DNA of 64,000 bases from Reyranella aquatilis (GCF_020880995.1 NZ_JAJISD010000004.1:248001-312000), one strand, 5' to 3'. Counted from the first letter of the stretch, positions 37,907 to 46,966 are shown. The notes: generated by a model from the letters alone, not told the origin. Program-made: numbers and translations.

Positions 37907-38842
37907 TCACGCCGGATCCTGCGCGCCCTTGCGCTCGACGATCATGCGGTACTGGTCGGGCTGGCGATGGACGGCGAAGTTGAAGGTCGTCGTCTTGTAG
38001 CTCCTGCCGGCATCGAGGTCGCAGCGATGCACGACCAGCTCGTCACCGTCGCCGGCCGCACGCGCCACGACCTTGCCCGAGGGCGCCACGATCATGCTGT
38101 CGGCGAGCGAGGGCACGCCCTCCTCGTTGCCGCCCTTGGCGACGCCGACCACCCAGGTGCCATTCTGGTAGGCGCCCGCCTGCATGGAGAGCTGGTTATG
38201 GAACCAGGAATGCTCGTCGTGATCGGGGGATGGCGCGTTGTGCAGCGGCGTGTTGTAGCCCAGCAGCACCATCTCGACGTTCTGCAGGCCCATCACGCGA
38301 TAGGTCTCGGGCCAGCGGCGATCGTTGCAGATGCACATGCCCATGTTGGCGCCGAACGCCCGGACGACCGGGAAGCCGAGATTGCCGACCTCGAAGTAAC
38401 GCTTCTCGAGATGCTGGAAGGGACGCTGCGGCTCGTGCTCGGCATGACCGGGCAGATGGACCTTGCGGTACTTGCCGACGATGCGCCCGTCGCGCTCGAC
38501 CAGGATTGAGGTGTTGAAGCGCCGGACACGCCCGTCCTCGTTCGCGAGTTCCGCGTAGCCGAGACAGAAACCCATATCGAGCCGCTTCGCCTCGTTGAAC
38601 AGCGCCGCCGTCTCGTTCGACGGCATCTCCTGCTCGAAGAAGGAATCGATCTCGGCCTGGTCCTGCATCCACCAGCGCGGGAAGAAGGTCGTGAGCGTGA
38701 GTTCGGGGAACACTACAAGATCGCAGCCCATGCGCCGGGCTTCGCGCAGATGGGCGATCAGCCGCTCGACCACGTCGCGGCGGGTATGGCTGCGCTGGAT
38801 GGGGCCCATCTGGGCCGCGCCGACTGTCAGAAAACGAGTCAT
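37907..38842 (-). CDS. N-carbamoyl-D-amino-acid hydrolase-type nitrilase-fold enzyme
   Basis: The 311-residue carbon-nitrogen hydrolase keeps the Glu-Lys-Cys triad: Glu in LVVFPELTLTTFFPRWW, Lys in GKYRKVHLPG and Cys in CICNDRRWPETYRVMGLQ. The last motif and the RPFQHLEKRYFEVGNLGFPV stretch are close to Agrobacterium D-carbamoylase, which frees D-amino acids, ammonia and CO2 from N-carbamoyl-D-amino acids. ATG at 38842 has GAGG 6 bases upstream. It is the last gene of a minus-strand cluster with a uronate-dehydrogenase-like gene, a GntR regulator and an M20-type amidase. No hydantoinase is present here. Confidence 0.85.
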   Translation of the reverse strand: MTRFLTVGAAQMGPIQRSHTRRDVVERLIAHLREARRMGCDLVVFPELTLTTFFPRWWMQDQAEIDSFFEQEMPSNETAALFNEAKRLDMGFCLGYAELANEDGRVRRFNTSILVERDGRIVGKYRKVHLPGHAEHEPQRPFQHLEKRYFEVGNLGFPVVRAFGANMGMCICNDRRWPETYRVMGLQNVEMVLLGYNTPLHNAPSPDHDEHSWFHNQLSMQAGAYQNGTWVVGVAKGGNEEGVPSLADSMIVAPSGKVVARAAGDGDELVVHRCDLDAGRSYKTTTFNFAVHRQPDQYRMIVERKGAQDPA

Positions 38843-38871
38843 CGTCACCTCTTCGGCGACGAGTATAGCGC

Positions 38872-39705
38872 CTAGGAGACGATCCGCTTCACGTCGTTGG
38901 TGAATTCAGCCGAGCAAAATGTGCCGCCCTGGAAGAGATCGCCGACCGGATCTGGTCCGATCTTTGCCTGCTCCGCCTCGGCGTGGGCGCGATGGTCCTC
39001 GGCCTTGTCCTGCGGGCGATAGCCGAGCTGCTCGGCCCGCGAATTGTCCCACCAGCCCGCCGCATTGTCGGACGCGCCGTAGAAGATCTCGTAGCGCAGA
39101 TCGGGATGGTCGAGACCGATCCGGAAGAGCTGCACGAGGTCGCGCGGCGAGATCCAGATCGACAGGCGCCGCACGTCGAGCGGACGCGGGCCGACATTGC
39201 CGATGCGCAGGCAGGTCACCGCGATCCCATGCTTGTCGGAGTAGAGCGAGCCCAGTGCCTCGCCGAACACCTTGCTGACGCCGTAGCGGCTGTCGGGCCG
39301 CACGGTCAGATTGGTGCCGATGCGCTTCTTGCGCGGATAGAAGCCGATCGCGTGGTTGGACGAGGCGAAGATCACGCGCTTCACGCCGGCTTCGCGCGCC
39401 GCCTCGAAGACGTTGTAGCAGCCCACGATGTTCGCCTGCAGGATCTGGTCCCACGTGCCCTCGACCGAATGGCCGCCGAGATGGATCACGCCGTCGGCGC
39501 CCTTCAGCACCGCAGCCACCTCGTCCGGATTCGTGAGATCCGCGGCAAGAAAGGTCTCGCCCGGCTGAAGGTCCGGCGGCGTGACCCGGTCGCTCAGCAC
39601 CAGGCCGGGATAGAGCTTCGCCAGCAGCGGGCGTGTCATGGTGCCGATGCCGCCGGCGGCGCCCGTGAGGACGATCCGACGGGCGGCGTTGCTAGCCTCG
39701 GCCAT
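38872..39705 (-). CDS. Uronate-dehydrogenase-like NAD(P)-dependent epimerase/dehydratase-fold enzyme
   Basis: The 277-residue extended-SDR protein has the nucleotide loop LTGAAGGIGTMTR, DGVIHLGGHSVEGTW, SSNHAIGFYPR and the catalytic YGVSKVFGE. The SNHAIGFYPR-RPDSRYGVSK and LRIGNVGPRPLDVRRLSIWIS pattern resembles bacterial uronate dehydrogenase, which oxidises glucuronate or galacturonate to aldaric lactones. Its start overlaps the GntR gene end by 14 bases, so both are cotranscribed. The substrate in this cluster with ureide-type hydrolases is uncertain. Confidence 0.8.
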   Translation of the reverse strand: MAEASNAARRIVLTGAAGGIGTMTRPLLAKLYPGLVLSDRVTPPDLQPGETFLAADLTNPDEVAAVLKGADGVIHLGGHSVEGTWDQILQANIVGCYNVFEAAREAGVKRVIFASSNHAIGFYPRKKRIGTNLTVRPDSRYGVSKVFGEALGSLYSDKHGIAVTCLRIGNVGPRPLDVRRLSIWISPRDLVQLFRIGLDHPDLRYEIFYGASDNAAGWWDNSRAEQLGYRPQDKAEDHRAHAEAEQAKIGPDPVGDLFQGGTFCSAEFTNDVKRIVS

Positions 39706-40417
39706 TCTTCTTTCCTCCTGCCAGCTTTCGATAGCGTTCGAGCGAACGCGTGAGATGGTCGCGCATGGCGCGCCGCGCCTCGACAGGATCGCCGCCGGTG
39801 ACTGCCATCACGATACGCGTGTGCTCGACCTGGATGCGTTCGAGATAAAGACGTCGTTCGGCCGGCGTATCGACCTCGAGCCGGACGCTCTGGCGCGGAA
39901 TCACGTGGCTGCCGAGATAGGCGAGGAATCGCGGGAACTGGTCGTTACCGGTCGCCTCGGCGATGGCGCGATGGAACGCGAAATCCTCGGCCACCGCGCC
40001 CTCGCCGCGCTGCAGGGCGGCGTCGATGGCACGCCATGCCGTCCGGATGGCCGCCAGTTGCTTGCGGCTGGCGCGCTCGGCCGCCAGGGCCGCGGCCTGC
40101 ACCTCGACGGCCAGCCGCAGCTCCATGACGTTGATGATGTCGGGCAGCGAGGTCGCGCGCGGCGGGACGATGCGGAACGGGCCGGCCGCCGGATCGGCGA
40201 CATAGGCGCCGGAGCCGCGCCGCGTCACCACCAGCCCGTCGGCGCGCAAGGCGGCGACCGCCTCGCGCACGACGGTGCGGCTCACACCGAACTGCGTCGT
40301 CAGATCCTGCTCGGTCGGGAGGCGCGTACCGGGCGCCAGCCGGCCGCCCCGGATGTCGGCGCCGAGCCGCGCCATCACCTGCTCGGCAAGATTGTTGGCG
40401 GGCTGCTTGTCGGCCAT
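39692..40417 (-). CDS. GntR-family (FadR/FCD subfamily) transcriptional regulator
   Basis: The 241-residue regulator has the N-terminal winged helix (LAPGTRLPTEQDLTTQFGVSRTVVREAV) and the all-helical FCD ligand domain with metal-binding residues (ELRLAVEVQAAALAAERAS, FHRAIAEATGN, HTRIVMAVTGGDPVEARRAMRDHL). Ligands of this subfamily are small carboxylic acids such as uronates or amino acids. A palindrome (40443-40453) lies 26 bases before the ATG and is a likely own operator. It is inside the catabolic cluster it presumably controls. Confidence 0.9.
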   Translation of the reverse strand: MADKQPANNLAEQVMARLGADIRGGRLAPGTRLPTEQDLTTQFGVSRTVVREAVAALRADGLVVTRRGSGAYVADPAAGPFRIVPPRATSLPDIINVMELRLAVEVQAAALAAERASRKQLAAIRTAWRAIDAALQRGEGAVAEDFAFHRAIAEATGNDQFPRFLAYLGSHVIPRQSVRLEVDTPAERRLYLERIQVEHTRIVMAVTGGDPVEARRAMRDHLTRSLERYRKLAGGKKNGRG

Positions 40418-40442
40418 CGGCACGATGCTAGCGATGGTCAAG

Positions 40443-40453
40443 TTGTCGGACAA
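40443..40453. promoter_or_regulatory. Probable FCD-GntR operator
   Basis: TTGTCGGACAA is a 5-base dyad around a central G, with partly symmetric AA/TT flanks. FCD-type GntR regulators bind sites of the TTGTCnGACAA kind. It lies in the 80-base gap between the amidase stop and the GntR start. Confidence 0.45.
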
Positions 40454-40497
40454 TTGAGAACGGCGATCATCCCGGCGCGCCGCCCGCCGTGCAGAAG

Positions 40498-41721
40498 TCA
40501 GGTGTCGGCGAGTTCCAGCATCACGTTCAGCAGCACCTGCGCGCCGGCGGCGAGATCGGCGGCCTCGGTATGCTCCTTCACGTTGTGGCTGAGGCCCGCG
40601 ACCGACGGCACGAAGATCATCGCCGTCGGGCAGAGGCGCTGCATCATCTGGGCGTCGTGGCCGGCGCCCGACGGCATGCGCCGCGTGCTCAGCGACAGCG
40701 CCCTGGCATGGTGTTCGACGCGATCGACCAGCCCGGCATCGAAGATCACCGGCTCGAAGCGAGCCAGCACCTTCGCCTCGACTTCGACGCGCTCGGCCAT
40801 TGCGACCTCGGCGATGTGGGCAGCGACGCGCGCCTCGGCTTCCTGGAGTCTGGCCTCGTCGGTGTTGCGCAGGTCGACGGAGAAGACGGCTCGGTTGGGC
40901 ACGACGTTGATGAGGTTGGGCCGCAGCGCCAGCGAGCCGACCGTGGCCACCTGGTCGCCGCCCATCTCCCAAGCGAGCTTTCGCGCGAACAGGTTGACGG
41001 AGGCCGCGAGATAGCCGGCATCGCGGCGCAGCCGCATCGGCGTCGTGCCGGCATGGTTGGAGACGCCGGTCACGGTGTACTCGGTCCACGAGATGCCCTG
41101 CACGCTCTCCACGACGCCGATCTGCACCTTCTCCTCGTCGAGGATCGGGCCCTGCTCGATATGCAGCTCGACGAAGGCATGCGGCTTCAGCGCGCCGGGC
41201 TTTGCCGCCCCGAGATAGCCGATGCGCCTGAGCTCGTCGCCGACCGCGGCGCCGTCCTTGTCGACGGCGGCATAGGCCTCGTTCAGCCCGATGCCGCCGA
41301 CATAGACGAGGCTGCCCATCATGTCGGGCTGGAAGCGCGCGCCCTCCTCGTTGGTGAAGAAGGCCACCGCGATCGGCCGGCGCGTCGTCACCCCGGCCTC
41401 GTTCAGGGTCCGCACGACCTCCAGGCCGGCGAGCACGCCGTAATTGCCGTCGTAGCGCCCGCCCGTGCGCACGGTGTCGATGTGGCTGCCGGTCATGACG
41501 GGCGCGAGGTTCTCGGTCCCGGCGCGCACGCCGATCACGTTGCCGATCGCATCGACGGTCACGGCGAGCCCGAGCGCCTTCATCCAGCCCACGACGAGAT
41601 CGCGGCCGAGCCGGTCCTCGTCGGTCAGCGCCAGCCGCGCGCAGCCCCCGCCCTCGATGGCGCCGATGGAAGCCAGCTCGTCCAGCGCGCCGAGCAGACG
41701 CTGTTCGTTCAGTCGCAGCAT
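40498..41721 (-). CDS. Zn-dependent amidase of the hydantoinase/carbamoylase family (M20)
   Basis: The 407-residue enzyme belongs to the M20 group of allantoate amidohydrolases, beta-ureidopropionases and L-carbamoylases. Metal ligands are in MTGSHIDTVRTGGRYDGNYGV and FTNEEGARF; the dimerisation-domain motif SWTEYTVTGVSNHAGTTPMRLRRDA and the C-terminal SGAGHDAQMM complete the pattern. It cleaves an N-carbamoyl or ureido group from an acid. The exact substrate is not decidable. First gene of the cluster with the GntR regulator and the D-carbamoylase-type enzyme. Confidence 0.85.
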   Translation of the reverse strand: MLRLNEQRLLGALDELASIGAIEGGGCARLALTDEDRLGRDLVVGWMKALGLAVTVDAIGNVIGVRAGTENLAPVMTGSHIDTVRTGGRYDGNYGVLAGLEVVRTLNEAGVTTRRPIAVAFFTNEEGARFQPDMMGSLVYVGGIGLNEAYAAVDKDGAAVGDELRRIGYLGAAKPGALKPHAFVELHIEQGPILDEEKVQIGVVESVQGISWTEYTVTGVSNHAGTTPMRLRRDAGYLAASVNLFARKLAWEMGGDQVATVGSLALRPNLINVVPNRAVFSVDLRNTDEARLQEAEARVAAHIAEVAMAERVEVEAKVLARFEPVIFDAGLVDRVEHHARALSLSTRRMPSGAGHDAQMMQRLCPTAMIFVPSVAGLSHNVKEHTEAADLAAGAQVLLNVMLELADT

Positions 41722-41838
41722 GAATTCTCCAATCGTTCCAAGACCTTAGCCCTTCACCGGAGAGCGGGCAAAATATCACGGTGGCTTGAACCGGGATTGC
41801 CTTGCCAGCGCCACGGCCCGGGGTCACTTAGGGAAGCG

Positions 41839-43989
41839 ATGGCACGCTTCCTCGCCCTTTTGCTCGTTCTGCTGGCAAGTCCGGCTTTTGCGCAGTCGGC
41901 GTCCGCGCAAGCGGTCGTGCAGACCGAGAACGTGCGCTCCGAACTCGTCTCCGAAGTCGCGGCGGTGAAGGCCGGCGAGCCCTTCTGGGTCGGCCTGCGC
42001 CAGACGATAAAGCCGAAGTGGCACACCTACTGGAAGAACCCGGGCGAATCCGGCCTGCCGACCGAGATCGCCTGGAAGCTGCCCGAGGGTGCGAAGGCCG
42101 ATCCCATCGTCTGGCCGGCGCCGATGCGGTTCGATATCGGCGGCATCATCAATTACGGCTTCAAGGACGAATCGGTCCTGCTGGTGCGCATCACGCCGCC
42201 GGCCAATCTCTCGGGGCCGCTCACCCTCGCCGCCGAAGCCAACTGGCTGGTCTGCGAGGACGTCTGCATTCCCGAAGAGGGCAAGTTCGAGCTGGTCCTG
42301 CCGTCGGGCGCCACTGCGACACCGGCCTCGCCGGAGACGCGCGCTCTGTTCGAGCAGGCGCGGCGCGCCCTGCCGACCCAGAGCCCGTGGCCGGCGCGCT
42401 ACGGCGTGTCGAAGGCCGGCGATCCGACGCTGCTGGTCGAGGCCAAGGGGCTCAAGGCCGACGCGATCAGCGACATCTATTTCTTCCCGGCCGAATGGGG
42501 CCCGGTCGCCACCATGGCGAAGCAGAACGCCACGGTCACCGCCGAGGGTATCCGCATCCCGCTGAAGAAGGGCGATGCCAAGGCCGCGATGCCGGCGGAG
42601 CTCGCGGGCACGCTGGTCCTCACCGAGAAGACCGCCGACGGCCGCGTGAAGCAGGCCTTCGACCTGTCGGCGAAGCTCGATCCCGCCTTCGTGCCCACCG
42701 GCGCGTCGGCCTCGTTGGCGAACGCGGTCGGCGCCGAGCAGATCTCGCTGGTGCAGGCGCTGCTGTTCGCGCTGCTGGGCGGGCTGATCCTGAACCTCAT
42801 GCCCTGCGTGTTCCCGGTGCTGGCGATGAAGGCCGCGGCCTTCGCGCGCCTCGCCGGCCACGAGCAGAGCGCGATGCGTCGCGACGGCATCGCCTATACC
42901 GCGGGTGTCCTGATCTCCTTCGCCGCCATGGCGGGTGTGGTGATCGCGATCCGCTCGGCGGCGGGCGAGGTGAGCTGGGGCTTCCAGTTCCAATCGCCGG
43001 TCTTCTCACTGCTGATCGCCTATCTCTTCTTCGTCGTCGGCCTGAACCTCTCCGGCGTGTTCGAGGTCGGCGGCCGCCTGGCCGGTGTCGGTCAGGGCCT
43101 CGTCTCGCGCGGCGGCACGACCGGCGCCTTTTTCACCGGCGTTCTGGCGGTGATCGTGGCGACGCCCTGCACCGCGCCGTTCATGGCCGCGGCGCTGGGC
43201 TTCGCGCTCAGCCAGCCCGCGCCGGCCACCGTGGCGGTGCTGCTGGCGATGGGTCTGGGCCTCGCCCTGCCCTACCTGGCGCTGTCGATGACGCCGGCGC
43301 TGCAGCGGCTGATGCCGCGGCCGGGCCCGTGGATGGACCGGCTGCGCCAGTTCCTCGCCTTCCCGATGTATGCCTCCGCCGTCTGGATGATCTGGGTGCT
43401 GACCCAGCAGACCGGCGCCGACGGCGTGCTCTATGCGCTGGGTGGCATGATCCTGATCGCCTTCGCCATCTGGCTGCTGCGCATCGGCACCGGCGCCTCG
43501 ACCGGGACGTGGCTGCGCCGCGGCCTCGCCGCCGCCGCCGTACTGCTGGCCTTCGCCGCGACGCTGAAGCTGGACGACAGTCCCGCGACCGCCGCTTCGG
43601 CTTCGGGCGGCGCGCAGGCCGGCGTCAGCTTCGACGGCTGGGAGCGGTTCTCGCGCGCCCGGATGGCCGAGGCGGTGGCCGAAGGCAAGCCGGTGTTCGT
43701 CGACTTCACCGCCGCCTGGTGCATTACTTGCTTGGTGAACGAGCGCGTCGCACTCGAGGTGCCCGCCGTCCGCAAGGCCTTCGAGCAGGCGGGTGTCGTC
43801 AAGCTGAAGGGCGACTGGACCAACCGTGATGCCGAGATCACGGGCGTGCTGAAGGAACTGGGCCGGGCGGGCGTGCCGCTCTACCTGTTCTGGGCACCGG
43901 GGGCGGATCGACCGAAGATCCTGCCGCAGGTGCTCACCGAGTCGCTGATCCTCTCGGAACTGTCATCGATCCAGCAAGCCAAGCGTTAG
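41839..43989 (+). CDS. dsbD: Thiol:disulfide interchange protein DsbD (ScsB-like)
   Basis: The 716-residue inner-membrane protein carries electrons from cytosolic thioredoxin to the periplasm. A signal peptide ends at SPAFA. The N-terminal domain holds the pair CEDVC (WLVCEDVCIPEEGK). The membrane core of about eight helices has the redox Cys in LMPCVFPVLAMKAAAFARL and ATPCTAPFMAAALG. The C-terminal thioredoxin domain has FTAAWCITCLVNERV. The last motif resembles ScsB-type DsbD. ATG at 41839 fits the signal peptide. Redoxin gene follows after 11 bases. Confidence 0.92.
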   Translation: MARFLALLLVLLASPAFAQSASAQAVVQTENVRSELVSEVAAVKAGEPFWVGLRQTIKPKWHTYWKNPGESGLPTEIAWKLPEGAKADPIVWPAPMRFDIGGIINYGFKDESVLLVRITPPANLSGPLTLAAEANWLVCEDVCIPEEGKFELVLPSGATATPASPETRALFEQARRALPTQSPWPARYGVSKAGDPTLLVEAKGLKADAISDIYFFPAEWGPVATMAKQNATVTAEGIRIPLKKGDAKAAMPAELAGTLVLTEKTADGRVKQAFDLSAKLDPAFVPTGASASLANAVGAEQISLVQALLFALLGGLILNLMPCVFPVLAMKAAAFARLAGHEQSAMRRDGIAYTAGVLISFAAMAGVVIAIRSAAGEVSWGFQFQSPVFSLLIAYLFFVVGLNLSGVFEVGGRLAGVGQGLVSRGGTTGAFFTGVLAVIVATPCTAPFMAAALGFALSQPAPATVAVLLAMGLGLALPYLALSMTPALQRLMPRPGPWMDRLRQFLAFPMYASAVWMIWVLTQQTGADGVLYALGGMILIAFAIWLLRIGTGASTGTWLRRGLAAAAVLLAFAATLKLDDSPATAASASGGAQAGVSFDGWERFSRARMAEAVAEGKPVFVDFTAAWCITCLVNERVALEVPAVRKAFEQAGVVKLKGDWTNRDAEITGVLKELGRAGVPLYLFWAPGADRPKILPQVLTESLILSELSSIQQAKR

Positions 43990-44000
43990 AGGAGGCAAAC

Positions 44001-44642
44001 ATGTCGAAGCTGAATGTCCCCCGTCGTACCCTGCTGCTGGGCAGCGCCGCGATCGTCCTCGCCCCGGCCGCCGCCTTCGCCACCACCAGCCCCGACATTG
44101 GCAAGCCCGCGCCCGCCTTCACCGCCGTCGACAGCAACGGCAAGACTTGGTCGCTGGCGGACCTGAAGGGCAAGGTCGTCGTCCTAGAAACGACGAATCA
44201 CGATTGCCCCTACGTGCGCAAGCACTACAACGCCAACAACATGCAGGACCAGCAGCGTGAAGCCGCCGCCAAGGGCGTCGTCTGGCTGACCGTCGCCTCC
44301 TCCGCCACCGGCGAGCAGGGCCATGTGACAGCGCAGCAGGCCAACGACCTCACGAAGAGCCGCAATGCCGCGCCGGCCGCCGTGCTGCTCGACCCGCAGA
44401 GCAAGGTCGCGCGCGCCTACGGCGCCACCGTGACGCCGCACATGTACATCATCGATGCCAAGGGTACGCTGGTCTACAAGGGCGGCATCGATTCGATCCC
44501 GTCGTCCAGCGCCGCCGATATCCCGAAGGCCACGCAGTATGTTCGCGTGGCGCTGGGCCAGGTGCTGGCCGGCCAGCCGGTCGCCGACGCATCGACCCGC
44601 GCCTATGGCTGCACGCTGAAATATCCGAAGACCTCGAGCTGA
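44001..44642 (+). CDS. Exported redoxin (thioredoxin-like) protein
   Basis: The 213-residue protein starts with a twin-Arg-type or Sec signal (RRTLLLGSAAIVLAPAAAFA) and a redoxin domain (GKPAPAFTAVDSNGKTWSLADLKGK). The peroxidatic-type Cys is in TTNHDCPYVRKHY; a second Cys stands near the C-terminus in RAYGCTLKYPK. It lies 11 bases after dsbD, whose periplasmic domain could reduce it. It may be a periplasmic peroxidase or reductase. No CxxC motif is present. Confidence 0.82.
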   Translation: MSKLNVPRRTLLLGSAAIVLAPAAAFATTSPDIGKPAPAFTAVDSNGKTWSLADLKGKVVVLETTNHDCPYVRKHYNANNMQDQQREAAAKGVVWLTVASSATGEQGHVTAQQANDLTKSRNAAPAAVLLDPQSKVARAYGATVTPHMYIIDAKGTLVYKGGIDSIPSSSAADIPKATQYVRVALGQVLAGQPVADASTRAYGCTLKYPKTSS

Positions 44643-44652
44643 CGGAACGGCC

Positions 44653-45720
44653 GTGCCGCACGACGGCTGGCATCCGCACGACGAGCACCCTCATCACCAT
44701 CACGGCCCGCCAACGCGGCGGACCGTGCTCGCGGCGGCCGCGTTGCTGCCCTTCGGTGCTGCCAGTGCCCAGACGGTAGATGCCGCCCAGCGCATCGCCG
44801 ACGCCGCCAATCGCTTCCTGGTCTCGCTCGACGAGGGCCAGCGCCAGAAGGCGATGATCGCCTTCGATTCCGGCAATCGCCTCGATTGGCACTACATCCC
44901 GCGCAGTCGCCTGGGCCTTGCCCTGGGCGAGATGCGCGCCCCGCAGGCGGATGCCGCCCGCGCCCTCTTCGCCTCGGTCCTGAACCGGCGCGGCCTCGAA
45001 CTGCTCGACGGCGTGCGCCTGCTGGAAGGCGTGCTGCGCGAGCAGCAGGGCAGCTTCCGCGACCCCGGACGCTACTACGTCACCGTCTTCGGCACGCCCG
45101 GCCGCTTTCCCTGGGGCTGGCGCTTCGAGGGTCATCATCTGTCGCTGAACGTGTCGCTCCCCGCCGCGGGGCATGTCTCGGTGACGCCGTTCTTCACCGG
45201 CGCCCATCCCGCCACGGTACGCGACGGGCCGAATGCGGGCTTCCGCCTGCTCGGCGCGTCGGAGGATCTCGCGCGCCAGATCATGGCCGGTCTCGACGAT
45301 CGGCAGCGTAAGGCCGCGACCATTGCCGACCGTTCGTTCGGAGAGATCGTGGCGAGCCCGCAGCGCGAGCAGGATCTCGGCAGCCCCAGGGGCCTGCTCC
45401 TCGGCGAGATGACCGGCGCGCAGCGCACGCTGGTCGAAGCACTGATGGACCGGTTTCTCGGTACGCTCGCCGCCGATCTCCTGGCGCAGCAGAAGCAGCG
45501 CGTGATGGAACAGGGCCTCGCAGGCTTTCGCTTCGCCTGGGCCGGTTCACTGACGCCGGGCGACGCGCACTACTTCCGCGTCCACGGTCCCGTGACACTG
45601 ATCGAGCACGACAACACCCAGAACGGCGCCAATCATGTCCACGCGGTGTGGCGCGACCTCGCCGCCGACTTCGGCCGCGACGCGCTCGCCGACCACTACC
45701 GCCAGCAGAAGCACCGCTGA
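44653..45720 (+). CDS. DUF3500 family exported protein
   Basis: The 355-residue protein has a striking His-rich start (HDGWHPHDEHPHHHHG) before a signal sequence with Arg-Arg (RRTVLAAAALLPFGAASA). The body matches DUF3500: NRLDWHYIPRSRLGLALGEM, YYVTVFGTPGRFPWGWRFEGHHLSLN and the end IEHDNTQNGANHVHAVWRDLAADFG. Function is unknown; the conserved His/Asp/Asn residues suggest a metal site. It starts 10 bases after the redoxin gene with GTG and is the third gene of the dsbD transcript. The His cluster could bind Cu, Zn or Ni. Confidence 0.82.
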   Translation: MPHDGWHPHDEHPHHHHGPPTRRTVLAAAALLPFGAASAQTVDAAQRIADAANRFLVSLDEGQRQKAMIAFDSGNRLDWHYIPRSRLGLALGEMRAPQADAARALFASVLNRRGLELLDGVRLLEGVLREQQGSFRDPGRYYVTVFGTPGRFPWGWRFEGHHLSLNVSLPAAGHVSVTPFFTGAHPATVRDGPNAGFRLLGASEDLARQIMAGLDDRQRKAATIADRSFGEIVASPQREQDLGSPRGLLLGEMTGAQRTLVEALMDRFLGTLAADLLAQQKQRVMEQGLAGFRFAWAGSLTPGDAHYFRVHGPVTLIEHDNTQNGANHVHAVWRDLAADFGRDALADHYRQQKHR

Positions 45721-45726
45721 GGCGGG

Positions 45727-46860
45727 CTATGTGACGGGCGCCACGGGCGCGACCGGCGGCGCTTCGGCTGCCGCCGCCATAGCCGGGGTGACGACGGCCG
45801 GGGCCAGTCCGCCGTGCACGAGTTGATGAATGAAGGCCAGCTTGTCGATCGCGGGCTGCGACAGCACGAAGGGATAGAGGTCGGGCTGGCCCATCGCGCG
45901 GTTGAGGCTGTTGAGCGCCAGCGAGAGCGGCAGCCAGCTGTCGATGAGCTGGCCGATCTCGCGCGCCCGATAAGGATCGAAGTCGACGCTGGCGTCCAGC
46001 TCGTCGCCCTTGGCCAGGCGAGGCTGGGTCGACAGGCCGAAGGCGCGCGCGATCTCGAGCGTGTCGACTATGTGGAGGTAGTGCGCCCAGGTCTCGGCGA
46101 AATCCTCCCACGGATGCGAGGTCGCGTACTGGCTGACGAAGTGTTCCTGCCAGTCGGGCGGCGCGCCGTTGGCGTAGTGGTTCTGCAGCGCCTGGCCGTA
46201 ATCCTGGCGGTCGTCGCCGAACACCGCCCGGCAGGCGTCGAGCTGGCCGCCGTCGCGCACCAGCCGGTCCCAGTAGTAATGCCCGATCTCGTGCCGGAAG
46301 TGGCCGATCAGCGTGCGATAGGGTTCATGCATCGCGACCCGGTTCTGCTCGCGGCAGGCATCGTCGGCCTCGGCCAGGGCGAGGGTGATGAGCCCGTTGT
46401 CATGCCCCGTCATGACCTTGGGTGCATTGGGATCCGGCAGCTCCGCCAGGAAATCGAAGGCAAGCCCCGTGTCCGGCGATTCGGCCTTGGTCGGGGCCGG
46501 CAGCTTGAACCGCAGTAACGAATAGAACATCCGGTGCTTGGCAATCTCGATCTTCTGCCAGTTGGCGAGGTTATCGGCGATCGACAGGTCGGGGATCATC
46601 CTGTTGTGCCGGCAGGAGAGGCAGAAATTCTCCGCAGAGGTCGATTCCACCAGCCAGTTGCAGGCGGCATGCTGGGCATTGGCGCAGAACCGGTAGAGGA
46701 CGCTGGGCGACGCCAGCGAGCGCCACAGCTCACCCTCCGGCTCCAGCGCCGACAGCGTCGCCGCCTCGGGTACGTAGCCGAGCTTGTGCCCGCATTTCAC
46801 ACAGACATCGTTCTCGAAATACAGGATCTGCCGGCAGCTCTGGCACTTGAAGAGTTTCAT
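45727..46860 (-). CDS. Zinc-ribbon putative zinc metallopeptidase
   Basis: The 377-residue cytosolic protein starts with a zinc ribbon (Cys6, Cys9, Cys20, Cys23) and a second Cys group (CANAQHAACNW..FCLSC). The peptidase core has HEIGHYYWDRL at residues 190-200, with HPWEDFAETWAHYLHIVDTLE later providing the third ligand region. It matches the COG4307-type family of putative zinc-binding metallopeptidases of unknown target. The C-terminal 20 residues are Pro/Ala/Val repeats. It converges with the DUF3500 gene and is divergent from the ROK-like gene, with 106 bases between. Confidence 0.82.
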   Translation of the reverse strand: MKLFKCQSCRQILYFENDVCVKCGHKLGYVPEAATLSALEPEGELWRSLASPSVLYRFCANAQHAACNWLVESTSAENFCLSCRHNRMIPDLSIADNLANWQKIEIAKHRMFYSLLRFKLPAPTKAESPDTGLAFDFLAELPDPNAPKVMTGHDNGLITLALAEADDACREQNRVAMHEPYRTLIGHFRHEIGHYYWDRLVRDGGQLDACRAVFGDDRQDYGQALQNHYANGAPPDWQEHFVSQYATSHPWEDFAETWAHYLHIVDTLEIARAFGLSTQPRLAKGDELDASVDFDPYRAREIGQLIDSWLPLSLALNSLNRAMGQPDLYPFVLSQPAIDKLAFIHQLVHGGLAPAVVTPAMAAAAEAPPVAPVAPVT

Positions 46861-46966
46861 GGCCCGCACAACGCCCGGCGCCCCGCCATGTTGCCTCCCC
46901 ATTGCGCCGCAGGTGGAACTTTGTGCCCGCCCCGCCCGTTCAAGCCGCACAAGAGGGAGATGCCGC

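Noticed and set aside
40489..41838. Extension of DsbD by 450 residues upstream
   Set aside because: The frame is open but antisense to the amidase gene; the clear signal peptide begins at 41839.
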